Shown: piece after piece, positions 20,778 to 31,129 of the stretch | Layout: every line of letters starts with the position of its first letter | How positions within the stretch are numbered: position 1 is the stretch's first letter | Position numbers and translations under genes: made by a program | Assembly (NCBI GenBank): GCA_028386065.3 | Contig: JAKUCV010006267.1 | Span: forward strand, 30,214 to 94,213 | Reading direction: 5' to 3' | Source of the DNA: Turnera subulata | Taxonomy: Eukaryota; Streptophyta; Magnoliopsida; Malpighiales; Passifloraceae | Length of the DNA stretch: 64,000 nucleotides | Notes under the pieces: model-generated | Told to the model about the DNA's origin: nothing | Seen by the model: only the letters and a program-made list of their open reading frames with translations | Database searches by the model: none

Positions 20778-22749
20778 TGTCGGCACTAAAAACCAACTCT
20801 TGTGGTCTCTTTATTATCAATTAGTCTCAGAATTTTGATATTACTGAATTTCGATAAGATTTATATTTTGATATCAATCCTTGTTGTTTAGACACATGGT
20901 TATAGTGATTAAAAAAATATGGTTATATTATTTAAGATGTGTGATGAATAAAACTGTATTCAGGGAGGCACATAAGTTCGAGGCTTCTAATTTTACTCAA
21001 ATTCACTTGTTATTATGATTTATTTTTGAATTATTGCTTTCTAAATTCACGGAATTGCATTTAAGTAAGGCTGAAAATAATAAAGTGTCTTTGAATGTGA
21101 AATTATTTATTTTTAAACATTTTAGGCTAGTAACTTTCAACTTGCTCATTCTTTGTTAATGATATAGGAGTACACTAGATTGATAGAAATTGATAAATCT
21201 AGGATTTACCTAAAGGGGGTTGACCATGCTTGTCTTGGCCTTGGTATTGTTAGGCGTGCAAAACAACAAGATAAAGGACACCGAGGGTGTCCAGGATGTG
21301 TGACTCTAGAGGCTCTTCGATGCCTTAGTCAAAGCTTGGCTAACCCTTACTGATAATTTATTGACAGAGGTGATTTGCTAGTTGTGTGTACGTACCTTTC
21401 ACCAAGCTAGGGGTCGCTGTTTATAGGCATGAAGAGATGGGTTTAGACTTCTAAGGTCTAGGCATGTGTAGGCCTGGCCTACCTATAAAGGTGTGGACAT
21501 GGACTTTTAGGCCAAGTGAGTGTGGATATGAGGCTCGCCTTGCTTTGAATGTGAACCCTAACTATGTGCAGCCCTATTATGTGTATGTCATTACTAGCCC
21601 CCAACTCAAAGGGTAGTGATGAAAGAACTGCCTTTTGAGTTATTAGACCTCTTTCATACATATACGGGGCTGCCTTTTCCTTGCCAAAGCGTTAACTCAA
21701 TTTTTGGCTCAATCATGATTAGCATTTTTTGCTTTAACTCTAGGCGTAATGCTTGCTCATGTTGATGCCATTCACAGCCCTCTTGTTACCGTTAGCCAAC
21801 AATTGCCTATAAATTAGGCAACCCTAGGGCTAGTATAGTAGCAAAGAAAAACATGCGTTTTCCCAGGAGTAGAAATGTTAGACTAGGTCACCTTTGTTGT
21901 GAGGCTGAAATGATACACCAAGCTTTGGAGGAGAAGACAAGAGCCTTGATGTCTGCAACAAGGGCTTGCTGGTCTATAGACTGGAATATAAGGAGCTTCG
22001 AGAAAAGAACTCCTCTTCGAAGAACAAGGTTCGGGGGCTGAAAGAGAAGATGGATTTATCGGTGCCTGAGACCGACTACCTGCGTAGGCGGGTAGACTAC
22101 CTTAGATGGAGGCTTTCTGAAGCAGAAGATGCTTTACTCCAAGCCCAACTGACCAACCTCCAAGCTCAAGCGGTAATAGTGCCCTTTCAAGAGCTTACCC
22201 CGGTTGCTCTCCACCAAGTGGCCCTGCCAGCTCCACCTCCTGCTGCTGTTGAAGTTATCCTAGCCATCCAAGACCTATTTCTTGATGATTTTAGAGAGAT
22301 TGAAGATCTACTAATGGACTCACCAAGTCCGTAAAAGGTTCTTTTGTTTTGATGCAGTCTAGCTTGATTGTCCTATTTCTAGGTAGGATCCTCAAAAGAG
22401 TCGTAATAAAAGCTTTTTGTTTGAATAAAACATGGTGCTTTTTCTATTTGGCGCAAGGTCCTCTTGTCCCTTTAAAAGTAGGTCATGAAAAAGTTAGGGT
22501 AGAAAAGTAGTTCTATGGGTGGTCAATACCCTCTTTGACGGTGTGAAAAGCCCCTAAGGGTGTCAAAAGTACTCCTGTAAGAAGTGTCCCGTTTGATGGG
22601 TGTAAAAAGCACCTTGCGAAAAGTATCTTCGTGCGTGAAAATCCCCCGAGGGTGTAAAAGGTACCCCGCAAAAAGTACCATTGTAAAAAGTATAGAAAGT
22701 ACCCCTGCAGAAAATACCCCTATAAATTAGTATAGAAAGCACCCCTGCA
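20778..22749. other. Region H: Tat-like retroelement remains with a coiled-coil ORF
   Basis: The first 400 bp are AT-rich with nothing recognised. From about 21480 a block of roughly 115 bp also occurs at 56780-56890, next to element G's gag. A TATA-like CTATAAATTAGG at about 21810 precedes the coiled-coil ORF (separate entry). From about 22500 imperfect tandem units containing AAAGTACCCCTGCAAAAAG run up to the Pack-MULE and continue beyond it at 24701-24790. The setting resembles the antisense-ORF side of Tat-type gypsy elements. Confidence 0.45.
21853..22334 (+). pseudogene. Coiled-coil ORF remnant in region H
   Basis: Two overlapping frames (21853-22041 and 21966-22334) together encode a short heptad-rich protein with LREKN, LKEKMD and RRRVDYLRWRLSEAEDALLQAQ segments and a Pro/Ala-rich, acidic end. 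Long coiled coils are usual in the C-terminal half of the antisense ORF product of Tat elements, as seen in element G at 49859-50380. The frame switch near 21970 suggests a frameshift. I do not recognise a specific family. Confidence 0.4.
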
Positions 22750-22759
22750 AAAAATATAG

Positions 22760-24690
22760 GGTTTTTGGGTTTTTTGGGCCCCCATGTTAAGTGGTTTTGC
22801 CAATTTGGTACCCCGACATTTTTTTTGGCCGGGCATATACCCTGAGATTGCACGGGCAGGCCAAACGTAGACCCCTGGTCAGGCACCTGCTGACGTGGCG
22901 GGCTGCCCGGGTTTTTACGCGTGTTACTGTAGCAAAACGACGTCGTTTTAAGTGAGAAAACTTCAATGTGTCATGCCACGTCGGATACAGGTGGCTTAGT
23001 GGGGCCCACTTAACCTAAAGCCCAAAATTCTGTCCAAACCGAACCAGAACCGCCCACACGGATGACCCAAAACCCAAATATAATTTATTATTTTTAATTA
23101 TAACAAATGATTCATAAAACATAATATATATATGTATTATTTTATATTTTAAAAATCACAATATTTTATATATATATATGTAGTGATACACATAAAAATA
23201 AATGGAATTTCAAATCTGATTGATTAGAAATCATTAAATATTTTAAAAAGGAAATTAATAATTATTTGTGATTGGAATTCGTATAAATTTTCAAAGTGAT
23301 TAACCAAAAAAACTAATGTATTAAAGCATTAATGTATACTGTTGCTACAAAAATGTATACTGCCTTTCGGGGAAAAAAATTAAAAATTAATATATACCAC
23401 CCAAAAAAGCATTTAATGTATTAATCCTTCAACAATAACAATAAATGAAAATCTTCGACAAAAAAAAACAATAAATGAAAATCATCACCCTCTCTCCCAA
23501 CCTCCTCTACCCTCTTATCCTTTCGCAGAAAACCAAAAAAAATTAATGCTTGGGTTAATGCTTGGGTCGAGGAGGAGGTTCTCGGGATTCAGATCTCGGT
23601 GGAAGAGAAGCTTGGCGAAAGTGCCATGGCCCAGGAGCTTCCCGATCTCGTACCGCCCAGGAGGAGGGCCTGGTTGGAGGTGTCCGGAGGCGGGGAGGGC
23701 AGCGTGGGAACTTTGGCCATGATTTGATTTGATTGATTGGTGGAGAAGAGAAGAGAAGAGAGGAGGGTGTTTGGTATTTGCTGTGATCTGCAAGTCTTAG
23801 ATTGGGAAAGATCAAATTTATATTTGGAAAGATCAAGATCGACACCAGTGCGGGCAAGGAGGGGAACTCGTGATGGTCATGGCATGGTGATGCCTCCCCA
23901 GATCGGTCCCACAGTTGAGGCGCTTTGATGTGAGCGTGCTTTGCTTGGGTTGTTGGTTGCAGCAGCGTTAATGGTGGCGGCGGCGGTGTTGAATTTTGAT
24001 AAGGGTTAGTGAGGGTGTAGTGGCTGCTGATGTTGGAGTTGTTATCGTCCTCACCATGCTCGTTTGGGAGTGGTTTCAGGAGGCAAGAGAGGAGAGGTAA
24101 TGGCGGTGGCGGTTCTATAGACCTGTGAACAACGGCAGTGGAGACCTATGAACGATGGCGGTGGAGGTGGTGAAGTGTAAATATAAATTTTTAATTTAAA
24201 TTGAGTAGTGAATAGAAAACTTCAGATTATCAAATTTATTTCTAACACGAGATAGGAACTTTTATATATTAGTATTTGGAAAAAATTAATATTTACTCAT
24301 TTAATATTTTGGAAAATAAAATTTAATTAAAAGAAAGAAAAATAATTAAATAAATAATCAATATCGGGTCAGATTTCATTTCGGTACCATCAGGTTTCGG
24401 GTCGATTGGATGAAAAACCCAGGGTTGGTAGCATGCGGAGCCCATAAAGACACATGGATCCTACATGTACACTCAACCATTTAAAACGACGTCGTTTTGT
24501 CACGAGACGACGGCATTTTGGAACACCTCCCCAATCTGAAATCCGGGCAGCCCGCCACGTCAGCAGGTGCCTGACCAGGGGTCTACGTTTGGCCTGCCAA
24601 TGCAATCTCGGGGTATATGCACGGCCAAAAAAAATATCGTACCAAATTGGCCAAACCACTAAACATGAGGGCGAAAAAACTCAAAAATCC
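22760..24690. mobile_element. Pack-MULE-like element with 10-bp target duplication
   Basis: The ends are inverted repeats: GGTTTTTGGGTTTTTTGGGC at 22760 and its imperfect complement ending CTCAAAAATCC at 24690. The repeats extend about 160-180 bp inward, with matching ACGTAGACCCCTGGTCAGGC segments. Flanks carry AAAAATATAG at 22750-22759 and 24691-24700. Long terminal inverted repeats with a 9-10-bp duplication indicate the Mutator superfamily. AAAACGACGTCGTTTT stands at the inner side of both repeats (about 22936 and 24484). No transposase is present; the interior has a kinase fragment and a GC-rich stretch with GGCGGTGG motifs (about 23960-24170). Confidence 0.85.
23515..23720 (-). pseudogene. 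CIPK-type protein kinase fragment inside the Pack-MULE
   Basis: One minus-strand frame reads GRYEIGKLLGHGTFAK, the glycine-rich ATP loop of a CBL-interacting/SnRK3 kinase, followed at once by LLFHRDLNPENLLLD, the catalytic-loop region. In an intact kinase about 100 residues separate these, so the middle is deleted. The ATG at 23720 is one frame off from the kinase frame. HRDLKPEN has K changed to N, and the DFG segment is degraded. The fragment cannot encode an active kinase. It looks like a captured host gene piece; small RNA or antisense effects on the parent gene are possible but untested. Confidence 0.8.
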
Positions 24691-24700
24691 AAAAATATAG

Positions 24701-25463
24701 AAGTACCACTGCGAAAAAAACGTACCCCTGCAAAAAGTATAAAAGTAACCCTGCAAAAAGTACAAAAAGTACTCCTGCAAAAAGTATCCGGTGTGAAAAT
24801 AAAATTTCATGTGAGGTTATAAAAAACTTGAGTCACAAAAAGATTTTTTTTTTTTGTCTAGAGTCACAAAAAGATGGTATATTTATTTATTAAGCTTTGT
24901 ACAATGCCTAATTATTTATTTATTTTTATTTATTTATTTATTTATTTATTATTTTTTTGGGTAAGAAACAAAATCTGGCTCTAAAAGCTAAGTAGGTAAA
25001 TTCCTTTTGAATTGCGGTTGATCTTACGTGCATATAATTTTTGAAAAAAAATTTTCCTTTTGATTAATTGGCCTTAATAAAAGGCGCAAATTGTTTGGAT
25101 GTAAAAGGAGATTTTGATTAGCCATAAAAACTAAACTTTCTGACTAAGTTATGCAATTGAAAGTTTCTATCTACGTTTTACCGTGGAAAAAAAGAAGAAA
25201 GAAAGAAAAGAAAATTATCCTTGTGAGAAAAAAGGTCAAAATGCATATCAATTTTTAAGAAAAATTCTTTCCTTTTTCCATAAAAAAGAAATCCAAAAGT
25301 TTACTATGCGAAAAAAAGTAGCACGTGATATTCACTCATGTTTTCTAAAATAAATCTCCTTGGCTCCGTACAATTGGAATCCAAAAGAAAAAAAGGTTTC
25401 ATGTGCGGAAAAATAGCAAAAATAACTTGCTTGCACAAGAAAGTCAAACATGATATACTTATT
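24701..25463. other. Tandem-unit remnant then AT-rich sequence, no gene
   Basis: The first 90 bp continue the CCCCTGCAAAAAGTA-type tandem units found left of the Pack-MULE. The rest is AT-rich with TTTATTTA simple repeat at about 24905-24955 and A-rich runs. No coding signal is seen. Confidence 0.5.
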
Positions 25464-25473
25464 GTAATAGAGA

Positions 25474-25890
25474 GGAACAAGTGGATTTTTGGTCCCTGTA
25501 CTTACCTCGATTTTGAAATGTCAGCCCTGCACTGATTTTTTTATGGATTTTGGTCCTCGTATTACCCAAAAAATATGGTTTTTGGTACTTCCGCCCGTCA
25601 GTGACACGTGTCACCATATTATTCGGCCACATCATCATGCGGGATCCACTGACCCGGGGTCATCTTTCCAACGGATTCGGGTGAAGCCAAGGCCGACCCG
25701 GGTTAGTGGGTCCCACATGATGATGTGGCCGAATAATATGGTGACACGTGTCACCGACAGCCGCCGGTGGCCGGAAGTACCAAAAACCATATTTTTGGGG
25801 TAGTACGAAGACCAAAATCCATAAAAAATCGGTACAGGGCTGACATTTCAAAATCGAGGAGAATACAGGGACCAAAAATCCACATGTTCC
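25474..25890. mobile_element. MULE-type MITE, copy 1
   Basis: The 417-bp element is one long imperfect inverted repeat. It starts GGAACAAGTGGATTTTTGG and ends with the complement (CCAAAAATCCACATGTTCC). It is flanked by the 10-bp direct repeat GTAATAGAGA (25464-25473 and 25891-25900). No coding capacity. GTGACACGTGTCAC, which holds a CACGTG G-box, occurs at 25601-25614 and 25741-25754. Copy 2 lies at 54776-55232. Confidence 0.85.
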
Positions 25891-25900
25891 GTAATAGAGA

Positions 25901-27714
25901 TACTCCAGGACTCTTCACCTAAAAGGTAGAAAATTAACAAGGTGAGGTTTGGTGGGAATTTTTATAAACAATAATGCTAGGGACACTAAGAGTCTCTCAC
26001 TAAAATTCTCTTACTAACCCATATGTCAAGTGCCATATCACTTTTTTTACTAGATACATGTTAGCTTTTTATAAAAATAATAAATTTAGATTTTAAAAAT
26101 TTATAATTTGTAATTTTTAAAATTTTTATCGTCTTCTATTCCTCTTCCCAACCCAATTGGCGCCAAACCCTAATACACCTTTTGCTTTGTCGTCATCGTC
26201 GTTAGGTAATCTCCAATTCCCTTCAAAGGCCATGCTCAGGTTTTGCCTTTTCTTTTTTTGTTTTCATACTGTTCATGAAACTCATACATATACAATTATG
26301 ATTAGCTAATCTTTGAAAAGCCACAGCAAAAAGGAATCCTCGCAGACTGTAATCTTTGACAAATCAGACCAAAAAAAATTAGCTTCTATCCTTCAAACTT
26401 TTATCCTTGAAAATCTACTACTTATCCACCACATGTGCACTGTTTATCGTTATGCCACTTTGGGAAGAAAAAGCCTTTAATTTATCTTCCTAATAATGGC
26501 CTATGACCTTGCCTATTCGTTATGAAATTGTATCTTGAATTACATGAGGTGACGGATTCTTGTTTTTTTTTTTTTGTATTTTACATCCATCGAAATTTCA
26601 CATTGATCACCAGGATAATTTCACATCGAACATGGTGAGAGTGAGATTCATTTGCAGAATACTATTACCTGCACTTGAAGGAGGATTATTACTTTTTTTT
26701 TTATTTATTGCAAAAGCAAATGAACAAAACTTCTTTGAACATATGACATGACAACCTCCAGAAATCATTATGAATGTGCTATGTCTGTAACTTTTCTATT
26801 GGTATGTTATGTTGTAGCTTTCCCTTTATGCTCTATAGCTTTCCTACAAACCTACAGAAGTTATAGTCTAACTTTAAGCTTCACTTATTACCTTGACATA
26901 AGGCTAGGGCATCATATCATATAGTGCTTTGCATTGCCATGTGAATTGCCTTAACCACTTGGGCACATACATGTATTTATAGATTTTGCCATTTGTAGTG
27001 AGTTTGTGTTTTTTTTCTTTTCTACTATGCAGGAGAGGAGCCAGAGCTTTATTAGATTTTATCTCTTCAATGTAGTTATTTCCATATGGTCTTACTGAGG
27101 TGCTCATTTGTGTGGATGGTGTGAAGCAATAGCGTGGTATGCCTTGTTCCCTATCCTTTGTATAGATTTTGGCTTTCGTCTCTGTTTTTATTCCAAGTGT
27201 TGTTAATTATATTGTCTTTTTTGCTTCCACAATGAGTGTCAATTTCTTATTTGCCTCGTGTGCTGTTTGTAATCTTTTTTTAGTGGCAATGAAGTATGGT
27301 TTATATCAAAAAAAAATTATACATTCTGCTACAAGCTTATGAGTTTGCAACTCTTTTATGTCTCCATTATGACTACTGCTGGTGGGAACACCCTGGGCGG
27401 TCTCAAATTCCTTTGATAAGAAATAGTTCTTTCAATGGCCTTGTTACGTTGGTACCTTTCATAATCAATCATTTTGGATGAATTAGCCTCTCAACAATTT
27501 GCCGATTTGCCTGGTATTGATGTGATCTTTAATAACAAGGCAACAAGGTGGATAGTCTTGCATGACAATTTCAGTTACGGTAACACATAGCGATTCTATT
27601 ATTATGTATGCTACACCATTAAGGGATTGTAAGAAGTCACAAGAACTATTCTATAGTAACGAAAATTGTTAAGATCGGGTTTCCGGTACTAACAACTTGT
27701 TTTTTGTTTTCTAG
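25901..27714 (+). other. Non-coding stretch; probable leader and intron upstream of G's antisense ORF
   Basis: No ORF with a known domain. The right edge has a convincing 3' splice site: TACTAAC at 27687-27693 then a T-rich tract and CTAG| at 27714. An upstream exon might end near 26200 (CGTCGTTAG|GTAATC), after a leader-like AAACCCTAA, but that donor is a guess. The left LTR of element G should lie in or left of this region; I could not define it. Confidence 0.4.
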
Positions 27715-28048
27715 GTGGGTTCTTGCTTCACTACAAATAGTGGTTAGAACAATGTTTAGGACGAGGGGATGGAAAACTAGCTCTAGACATTGTTGCTATA
27801 CTGCTACCTTAGAGAACGGTAGAGAAAATTATGGATTTAGAGGAGGTGAGTATTTTCCCCCTATTGGTCATACCCAAAAAAGAGAAGATACCCCTAAGGT
27901 CACCAACTGTGGAATGAATGAGGGAAAGCTTAGACGGTTAATTGATAAATTTGAGCTAGATATTAAAGGACATACCTATCGAGTTCCTGAAAAAGATGAA
28001 ACCATAAACTCGCCACTTCCTGGCGAATTTGGTGTATATATAGATTTT
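27715..28048 (+). pseudogene. Antisense ORF of element G, segment 1 (gypsy-type transposon protein, N-terminal)
   Basis: The segment follows the splice acceptor at 27714; the likely start is ATG 27752. It encodes about 99 residues ending LPGEFGVYIDF. This is the beginning of the 'putative gypsy type transposon' domain (Pfam PF04195) found in Tat elements. The frame is cut at ATTTT (28044-28048) by element F and resumes in phase at 39196, after the matching ATTTT. The protein's function is unknown. Confidence 0.7.
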
Positions 28049-29227
28049 TGATGTCGTCTATCCGCAACGGGTTCCTGCAAGTGCACAGGGTTGTTGTAGT
28101 ACTTATCAAGGTCGTATCCACGGGGACTAGGTTGAGTCTGTTACCCTTCAAATTAGACAAATTAGGCTGCAAATGAACAATAAGAGGTGATTTTCGGGTG
28201 TATGCTAATTGAAATATAAACTAAGCAATGAAATTAAACTAACAACATAATTGAAATAGGAAGAGATCAGATTGAGAGAAGTCTTAGGCATCCGGGGTTC
28301 ACATGTCCTATTTTATGCCTTAAATTGCTCAACAGCCTCAGGCACAAGCTGAGCCTGTGGGTGAGGCTGTATCTAATAAAATGTCTTGAAGGGGCTCCCA
28401 ACCTAGTGTACTATCAACGACTTTCGATCTTATTGATAGTTCCCTAAGCTTCCGTCTACCCCCTGTCACTAGAATAGACGTTCACTTAAGGGTGAAGTTT
28501 GGTGTTNACATTGTTGCTATACTGCTACCTTAGAGAACGGTAGAGAAAATTATGGATTTAGAGGAGGTGAGTATTTTCCCCCTATTGGTCATACCCAAAA
28601 AAGAGAAGATACCCCTAAGGTCACCAACTGTGGAATGAATGAGGGAAAGCTTAGACGGTTAATTGATAAATTTGAGCTAGATATTAAAGGACATACCTAT
28701 CGAGTTCCTGAAAAAGATGAAACCATAAACTCGCCACTTCCTGGCGAATTTGGTGTATATATAGATTTTTGATGTCGTCTATCCGCAACGGGTTCCTGCA
28801 AGTGCACAGGGTTGTTGTAGTACTTATCAAGGTCGTATCCACGGGGACTAGGTTGAGTCTGTTACCCTTCAAATTAGACAAATTAGGCTGCAAATGAACA
28901 ATAAGAGGTGATTTTCGGGTGTATGCTAATTGAAATATAAACTAAGCAATGAAATTAAACTAACAACAGAATTGAAATAGGAAGAGATCAGATTGAGAGA
29001 AGTCTTAGGCATCCGGGGTTCACATGTCCTATTTTATGCCTTAAATTGCTCAACAGCCTCAGGCACAAGCTGAGCCTGTGGGTGAGGCTGTATCTAATAA
29101 AATGTCTTGAAGGGGCTCCCAACCTAGTGTACTATCAACGACTTTCGATCTTATTGATAGTTCCCTAAGCTTCCGTCTACCCCCTGTCACTAGAATAGAC
29201 GTTCACTTAAGGGTGAAGTTTGGTGTT
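27787..29227. repeat. Near-perfect 720-bp direct duplication joined by a single N
   Basis: 27787-28506 and 28508-29227 appear identical except for one base (AACAACATAA against AACAACAGAA), with N at 28507 between them. The duplicate contains part of the antisense ORF of G and the left end of element F. An exact copy meeting at one N is the signature of two contig ends that overlap but were not merged. It is probably an assembly artefact. Confidence 0.85.
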
Positions 29228-29609
29228 GGTGCTAAATACCCACAGTCTCTCCCTATCTTCTTTCGAACGGCTAGGGGGTGAAGGCTGACTTATTGTTGGT
29301 CTAGCACTCCTGGCTTCCCTTTTCGGTCCTTCACCAGGCTACTACTTGATTAAAAGAAACTCCCCAATAGTCAATCAAGAATCAAATTAGGAATTGTGAT
29401 ATCTTCTTGACTATGTTGTCACAGACTGAGGCTGTACTAGGCACAGGCTGAGGCTGTGCTGTATACAGACTGAGGCTGTTGACAGCAAAGGAGTCAATTA
29501 ATAAAATCGGTTCTTGCAGGAACTCTCAACCTATACTGCACCCATTTGCTTTCGCTCACAGGTGCCTCCCATGGTTCTCACATTCCTAATGCTTTCGCAT
29601 CGGTCAAAC

Positions 29610-31104
29610 TGTAAGCATCCGGGCATGCAAACTTGATAAACAAAATGCAGCGGAAAGACCCGAAACTAATGGAGGATCCATGTGAAACGGGGTAAACCGA
29701 ATAACAAAAATTTCATACCTGGTTTGGTTGAGATCTTTCACTCAACTGATGATACGAATCAGCAAGAATCGAATAGAAATCCGACTCCTCTACGGTATCC
29801 ACACGAACCGTTGATGACTGCTAGCAACCGTCTCACGATCACTAACTCGAGCACTCTCGAACCACAGTGCTAGCTGCAAAATTTCCTAGCGTGTTTTTCT
29901 CACAACTCTTGTGAATGTGTTTGTGTGTTGAGCTCTCAAAATCTGCTCATCCTTCACACTCTTACATATATCACATATATATTTACATGTTAGTTAATAT
30001 AGAAAATGGCCAACCAATCATACATACATCTTATCATGCATAATTGTGTTTTCCATTATCTATACTTTAGTCACAATCATCAACATGATCATGTCTCCAC
30101 TAACTCAATTATGTATATCAACATATATATAAAACAACAGATCCTTTCATGCCTTTGGGACAATAATTCAGGTTCAATAATTCTGGTAACTATTGAACCG
30201 AACCAACCCAAACGACCTGGTCGAACCATGGTCGAACCACTGGCTCGAATCAACAGTTCTAAGTGTGTGACCCTGTAGGCACTAATCACGTTGGCAATAA
30301 TTATAAACTCTCATTTATAATTATAAACTATGAGCGGTGTCTAGCAACACATCATTGCTACCCAAGTGACCAGATCAGTACTGATTCATTATGCCTCGGA
30401 AAAATGTCATTATCCTTTCGTCACATTATCAAGATTAAACACGAGACATGGAATGTGTCATTCTCGTATATGTTTATTCTAAGTTTTCTTGATCCCTGAG
30501 TTAACTGTGTAAAATAGATACAAATGATATTCCTATATCATTTAATCTAAGCATGGCCATGCATTTACAGTTCAACTCTATCAAGAGGCCCAACTGATAA
30601 TATATCCGTTATGAGGGTTGGACGAATTCCATCTTGATCATACAAAACCCACTACACATTATATCATATACCCAATGATTACACTAAGGTCTACTCAGTT
30701 ACGAATAGCCAAGAGCAATATCAAAGTATATGACTAACATGTTGGGAACCTTGTTGATCTCAGGTCTGAGGATAATACATATAAGAACCACTAATGACAA
30801 TATAAATATAACAGTCCATGTAGTGTTCTTATGTCGGGTCAGTCCAGACCACAAGTTCTCTAACTTGTACCCGTATGTAGAATTCATATCTCATATAATT
30901 CTCAACATACGCTAGTCTTGATTTATTATTACAACCCATCCATAATAATAATCGACTAGGGACATTTTAAGAATATGAGATATTCTAGGGTTATAAATAT
31001 GTGCAAGCGTTTATCACATAAACATATTTATTGGAATAAAACCTTAATAAATATACACGACTATATAATCATCCAATGATTGGCTTTGGGGCATTACACT
31101 AACA
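29610..31104 (-). repeat. 3' LTR of element E (left end)
   Basis: The LTR runs TGTAAGCATCC ... ACTAACA, 1495 bp. On the minus strand it begins TGTTAGTGTAATG and is preceded by the polypurine tract AGAGCAAGTGGGAGAT (31105-31120). It has one copy of the GGTCGAACCATGG unit that is expanded in the other LTR. Confidence 0.9.
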
Positions 31105-31129
31105 ATCTCCCACTTGCTCTAAAGCCAAT

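Noticed and set aside
23515..23720. A functional CIPK host gene
   Set aside because: The ATP loop is fused to the catalytic loop, about 100 residues and the C-terminal regulatory domain are missing, and the fragment lies between MULE inverted repeats.
28684..28893. Two identical 69-codon minus-strand ORFs (27963-28172 and 28684-28893) as a gene pair
   Set aside because: They are the two halves of the 720-bp duplicate, cover the end of F and show no domain.
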